Source of the DNA: Symbiodinium microadriaticum
Lineage: Eukaryota > Sar > Dinophyceae > Suessiales > Symbiodiniaceae
DNA length: 64,000 nucleotides
Direction: 5' to 3'
Assembly: GCA_001939145.1 (NCBI GenBank)
Contig: LSRX01000853.1
Span: 205,619 to 269,618 of the forward strand
A program made the translations under genes and the position numbers. The notes beneath the pieces were generated by a model. The model was given only the letters and a program-made list of their open reading frames with translations. It was not told the origin of the DNA and searched no databases. Below, one piece after another: positions 63,696-64,000 of this stretch. Numbering within the stretch: the stretch's first letter is position 1; each line of letters starts with the position of its first letter.

Positions 63696-64000
63696 TTTAG
63701 GCTATTCGTGCTATTGGTATTATTCAAGGTCCCACTGGGTGCTTGGTCTTTAGGGTTGAAGGCTTACTGGGGGTTTGGCAAATCAAGTGCGATGAAGTGG
63801 AAGCCGACAAGTGACAGAAACCGATAGCAGAACGAGCTCTATTCAGTTTTGGGGGAGCGCAATAAGTGGGTGAGCGTCTGTGTCGCCGTAAACGTAACCC
63901 GTCCATGAAAACTTGGAGCCTCTGAACTTCTGAACCCCAAATCCTAAAACTCGGCCCTACGGCACCGAGAACCACAATCCAAAAACCTTATATCCACAGA
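63696..64000. other. unassigned DNA at window edge
   Basis: No gene or repeat recognised; probably intron or upstream part of the dynein gene. Confidence 0.4.

Noticed and set aside
1..64000. CRISPR arrays, rRNA or tRNA genes, bacterial operons, ribosome-binding sites
   Set aside because: None seen by eye; the tandem repeats lack spacer-repeat architecture and the coding style is eukaryotic.

Overview
The window looks like nuclear DNA of a dinoflagellate, probably a Symbiodiniaceae/Suessiales-type genome. The evidence is a gene split into very short exons whose introns mostly start with GC or GA instead of GT and end in AG|G, retroelements of types I associate with dinoflagellates, long micro- and minisatellites, scattered degenerate TTTAGGG-like words, and no bacterial gene organisation. 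The species cannot be fixed from this sequence alone.

Layout. 1-13.35 kb: repeat-rich DNA with tetranucleotide (CATA)n and trinucleotide arrays, a degenerate RNase H-type retroelement relic on the minus strand (about 8.1-9.0 kb) and dispersed repeats; no confident host gene. 13.37-18.79 kb: a Penelope-like retroelement on the plus strand. It has a GIY-YIG endonuclease domain in front of the reverse transcriptase, two near-identical 235-bp terminal direct repeats, two downstream accessory reading frames, and an insertion site inside a (TG)n microsatellite. 20.04-23.96 kb: a large palindrome with arms of about 1.95 kb and a 9-base spacer, carrying an inverted pair of one unidentified reading frame. 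23.96-27.6 kb: mostly unassigned, with one candidate FkbM-methyltransferase-like exon on the minus strand. 27.6-39.1 kb: a very long, decayed LINE-type retrotransposon with ORF1, a large protein holding four copies of one domain, then RNase H, APE-type endonuclease, reverse transcriptase and C2H2-like zinc fingers. 39.19-39.42 kb: the C-terminus of a Peptidase_S74 (endosialidase chaperone) domain on the minus strand, running into an assembly gap (39,425-40,182). An AT-rich foreign-looking island follows to about 40.79 kb.

46.85-62.6 kb: the only confidently recognised host gene, the C-terminal part of a dynein heavy chain on the minus strand. I resolved about two dozen exons of 12-107 nt, spread over 15.7 kb; most junctions keep frame and, read in order, they follow the C-terminal order of the dynein heavy chain family. 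Its introns hold the 770-bp trinucleotide array, further microsatellites and a dispersed repeat also found at 6.6-7.5 kb. The last exon (around or below 46.8 kb) and everything N-terminal of 62.6 kb were not found or lie outside.

The genes do not form a pathway. The window shows a host motor-protein gene with transposon-like introns beside at least three kinds of retroelement. Coordinates of exons and repeats were derived by eye from the sequence; no alignment or database search was run.
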